A stretch of 34,468 nt of DNA, from the NCBI GenBank assembly GCA_913030915.1, contig CAJWEW010000015.1, positions 1-34,468 of the forward strand. The letters are read 5' to 3'. The notes beneath the pieces were generated by a model. That model saw only the letters and a program-made list of their open reading frames with translations. It had not been told where the DNA came from and ran no database searches. The position numbers were made by a program, and so were the translations under genes. The DNA is from an uncultured Rhodobiaceae bacterium (GTDB taxonomy: Bacteria; Pseudomonadota; Alphaproteobacteria; Rhizobiales; TMED25). Of the stretch, positions 32,724 through 34,468 are shown piece by piece. Each line of letters begins with the position of its first letter. Position 1 is the first letter of the stretch.

Positions 32724-33506
32724 TTATACGCTTCTAATTAAACCACCGTCTACTCTTATATTACTGCCGTTGATATAACTTGCTTTCTCACTTGCTAAAA
32801 AGCACAAAACACTGGCAAATTCCTCAGGCGTTCCATATCTTCTAATAGGTATTTCGTTTGATGAAATTGATATTGCCTCATCATATGAGACTCCAAGCGA
32901 CTTTGCTCTTTGTGTGTTTACCTCCAATGTCCGCTCTGTAGTAATTCGCCCTGGCATCACTGTATTTACTGTTATACCATGCTCTGCTATTTGGTTTGAG
33001 AGGGTTTTCATAAAACCTGTTACAGCAGGTCTTATTGTATTGGAAACTGATAAGTTATCAATTGGCTGGACAACGCCTGATGATGTTATTGTAATAACCC
33101 TACCCCAATTTTTTTCAATCATGCTTGGTATGAGGCTATTTGTTATTCTTATGGTATTTAAAAGTATAGATTTAACGAAGAGCTGTAATACATTGTTATC
33201 TGTATCAATTGGATTTGATGGCGGTGGGCCGCCAGTATTATTAATTAGTATGTCATATTTTCTATCACTAATACCCGCTATAAGTGAACTGACGTCATTA
33301 TCTTTCGTTAAATCTGCGACAACAAAATCTGAACTTACCTTGTGCGCTTGTAAAATTTCTTCAGATACGATTTTGAGTTTTTCGGAGTCCCTTGCAATTA
33401 ATGTAGTATTGCATCCCTCTGAGGCTAGAGAATGTGCTGCAGCCTTACCAAGACCGGATGAAGCACCAAAAATAATTGCATTCTTCGCTTTTAATCCAAG
33501 ATCCAT
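32724..33506 (-). CDS. Atypical SDR lacking the Tyr-Lys pair
   Basis: The 260-aa protein has the SDR cofactor motif FGASSGLGKA and NNTGGPPPS. The catalytic region reads ITSSGVVQPIDNLSVSNTIRPAV. Aligned from S142, the Tyr position is S155 and the Lys position is R159. A branch of SDRs sharing NTGGPPP and LSNxxR has this feature, so it is family-wide and not decay. The start is ATG 33506 with AGGATA seven bases upstream; the ORF-track start at 33563 lies inside tRNA-Leu and is wrong. It begins 15 bases after the tRNA and precedes the ThDP gene. Activity is uncertain. Confidence 0.88.
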   Translation of the reverse strand: MDLGLKAKNAIIFGASSGLGKAAAHSLASEGCNTTLIARDSEKLKIVSEEILQAHKVSSDFVVADLTKDNDVSSLIAGISDRKYDILINNTGGPPPSNPIDTDNNVLQLFVKSILLNTIRITNSLIPSMIEKNWGRVITITSSGVVQPIDNLSVSNTIRPAVTGFMKTLSNQIAEHGITVNTVMPGRITTERTLEVNTQRAKSLGVSYDEAISISSNEIPIRRYGTPEEFASVLCFLASEKASYINGSNIRVDGGLIRSV

Positions 33507-33521
33507 AGTTATCCTATTGAG

Positions 33522-33606
33522 TGGTGCCCCTGGCCGGACTCGAACCAGCACGCCCGAAAGCAACAGATTTTGAGTCTGTCGTGTCTACCAATTTCACCAC
33601 AGGGGC
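33522..33606 (-). tRNA. tRNA-Leu (CAA)
   Basis: An 85-base class II tRNA with a long variable arm. The acceptor stem is GCCCCTG/CAGGGGC with A73 and encoded CCA. The anticodon stem is ACAGA/TCTGT with loop CTCAAAA, giving anticodon CAA (reads UUG). The T arm holds GGTTCGAGTCC. It lies 22 bases after the P-II gene and 15 bases before the SDR start, with no terminator visible on the SDR side. Confidence 0.96.
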
Positions 33607-33628
33607 AATTTAAGTCCAGAGCAATAAA

Positions 33629-33967
33629 TTAAATAGCTTGCTCGTTCTTCTCGCCGGTCCTTATTCGGATGGCAGAGTCAATATCCCACATAAATATTTT
33701 ACCATCACCAATCTTCCCAGTATTTGCAGCTTCTGAAATTGTTTCAATCACTTTCTCAGAGATACTCTCTTCACAAACAACCTCAATTTTAAATTTTGGA
33801 ATGTAATTGATCTGATATTCCGCACCTCTATATATCTCTGTGTGACCTTTCGTTCTTCCAAAACCTTTTGACTCCGTAACTGTCATACCCATAACACCGA
33901 CATCATGCAGAGCCGTTCTGACATCTTCAAGTTTATGCGTCTGAATAATTGCCATTATCATTTTCAT
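33629..33967 (-). CDS. Nitrogen regulatory protein P-II (GlnB/GlnK family)
   Basis: The 112-aa trimeric signal protein reads nitrogen and energy state through 2-oxoglutarate and ATP/ADP, and binds targets such as Amt. GMTVTESKGFGRTKGHTEIYRGAEY holds the T-loop, with the uridylylation site Y51 present. TGKIGDGKIFM and the C-terminal RIRTGE are conserved. At position 39, where GlnB has Gln (GRQKGHTE), this protein has Thr; that Gln helps hold 2-oxoglutarate and Mg. GGGGAG lies before the ATG. It follows the amt gene by 21 bases on the same strand, which supports a GlnK role. Confidence 0.95.
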   Translation of the reverse strand: MKMIMAIIQTHKLEDVRTALHDVGVMGMTVTESKGFGRTKGHTEIYRGAEYQINYIPKFKIEVVCEESISEKVIETISEAANTGKIGDGKIFMWDIDSAIRIRTGEKNEQAI

Positions 33968-33988
33968 TTTTTATACTCCCCAAGTATT

Positions 33989-34468
33989 TTATAGTTTATA
34001 GCCTGTTTCACCATGAGCCCTGTAGTCAAGACCTTCAACCTCATCCTCATCCTCAACTCTTAGCCCGGTCACTGCCTTAGTAATACTTACAATTACTACT
34101 GTTGCAATAACACACCAAACAAGTGTTGCGAATATACCTGTTACCTGAACTCCAAGTTGACCCATGACAGTTACACCATCACCTAGACCAACACCGCCAA
34201 AAGTTGGGCTGATAAGAAACGCAACAAGTAAAGTACCGGTCGCACCACCAACACCATGAACTGCGAATACATCCAGTGAGTCATCAATTCTCAGGCGTAC
34301 CCTAATCAGATCTACTGCGAGATAACAGGCAACGCCGCCAGCAAAACCAAGTATTAGACCGCCCGGAACCCCAATAAAGCCGGATGCCGGCGTCACAGTT
34401 GCAAGCCCCGCTACCATGCCAGTAGCAACGCCAACCAGCGATGGCCGGCCAAACCTAAACCATTCAAT
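33989..34468 (-). CDS. amt: Ammonium transporter (C-terminal part)
   Basis: The reading frame is open to the window edge: residues IEWFRFGRPSLVGVATG precede the ORF-track start at 34417, so the gene continues outside. About 159 C-terminal residues of a family protein of around 400-450 are seen. TPASGFIG, VDLIRVRLRIDDSLDVFAVHGVGGATG (the His is the second pore histidine) and the cytosolic tail GLDYRAHGETGY are typical of Amt. The tail's HGE motif is where GlnK docks. It lies directly upstream of the P-II gene, so amt is transcribed first. Confidence 0.95.
   Translation of the reverse strand: MEWFRFGRPSLVGVATGMVAGLATVTPASGFIGVPGGLILGFAGGVACYLAVDLIRVRLRIDDSLDVFAVHGVGGATGTLLVAFLISPTFGGVGLGDGVTVMGQLGVQVTGIFATLVWCVIATVVIVSITKAVTGLRVEDEDEVEGLDYRAHGETGYKL

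Noticed and set aside
33507-33563. N-terminal extension of the SDR gene in the ORF track
   Set aside because: It reads through tRNA-Leu; the ATG at 33506 has a ribosome site and matches the family start.
32914-33573. 219-aa plus-strand ORF
   Set aside because: Shadow of the atypical SDR gene and tRNA-Leu on the opposite strand.
1-34468. CRISPR array, prophage, insertion sequence, rRNA
   Set aside because: No regular repeat-spacer pattern, transposase, integrase, phage structural gene or rRNA sequence was seen on either strand.

Overview
The window is a stretch of AT-rich bacterial chromosome from what looks like a marine planktonic alphaproteobacterium. Three things point that way. A complete retinal-forming set (crtI-crtB-crtY-blh) is present. 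The tRNA-His has no encoded G(-1) and carries A73, a state described for a large alphaproteobacterial clade. The short intergenic spacing and many small catabolic families resemble SAR116-, AEGEAN-169- or Roseobacter-like genomes. Genus or order cannot be fixed from sequence reading alone. I see no phage genes, insertion sequence, CRISPR array or rRNA.

Left part (1-4.2 kb): the end of scoA and complete scoB (ketone-body CoA transferase) run forward into a convergent ferric-iron ABC importer operon. That operon has a periplasmic binding protein followed by a double permease, with no ATPase in the window. It has a good promoter with a GC-rich dyad over the -10 box, a stem-loop between the two genes, and a perfect 16-bp hairpin inside the start of the permease gene. 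Then come a 62-aa protein and tRNA-His.

4.4-9.6 kb: a tightly overlapping minus-strand operon crtI-crtB-crtY-blh-ispH makes phytoene, lycopene, beta-carotene and retinal, with an isoprenoid-precursor enzyme at the end. No rhodopsin and no GGPP synthase (crtE) gene is in view. 9.7-11.8 kb holds a probable autotransporter whose exported part has five beta-propeller-like repeats instead of a beta-helix.

12-14.6 kb is a run of small poorly known genes: a zinc-ribbon membrane protein, two small membrane proteins, a YkuK/DUF458 RNase H-like protein, a DUF4396 membrane protein and a 100-aa protein. One 372-base gap has no convincing gene.

14.7-33.5 kb is a dense accessory metabolic region. A minus-strand operon encodes a beta-hydroxyacid dehydrogenase, a formamidase-family protein, a ketopantoate-reductase-like protein, a ThDP enzyme, a 2-hydroxyacid dehydrogenase and Ung. 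It diverges from an isopenicillin-N-synthase-like oxygenase across a palindrome-rich intergenic region. A plus-strand operon follows (PuuE-like deacetylase, SDR, cyclase-family hydrolase, HpsN-like histidinol dehydrogenase homologue). After it come two metallo-beta-lactamase-fold proteins with degraded metal sites, an EamA exporter, a TusA-like protein, a DoxX protein and a second ThDP enzyme with an atypical SDR. The mix of amide- or ring-opening hydrolases, dehydrogenases and CoA transferase suggests breakdown of small organic acids, amides or sulfonates. The substrate is not identified, and no dedicated transcription regulator or high-affinity transporter is present.

The right end has tRNA-Leu(CAA), a P-II protein with an unusual Thr at position 39, and the end of an ammonium transporter gene.
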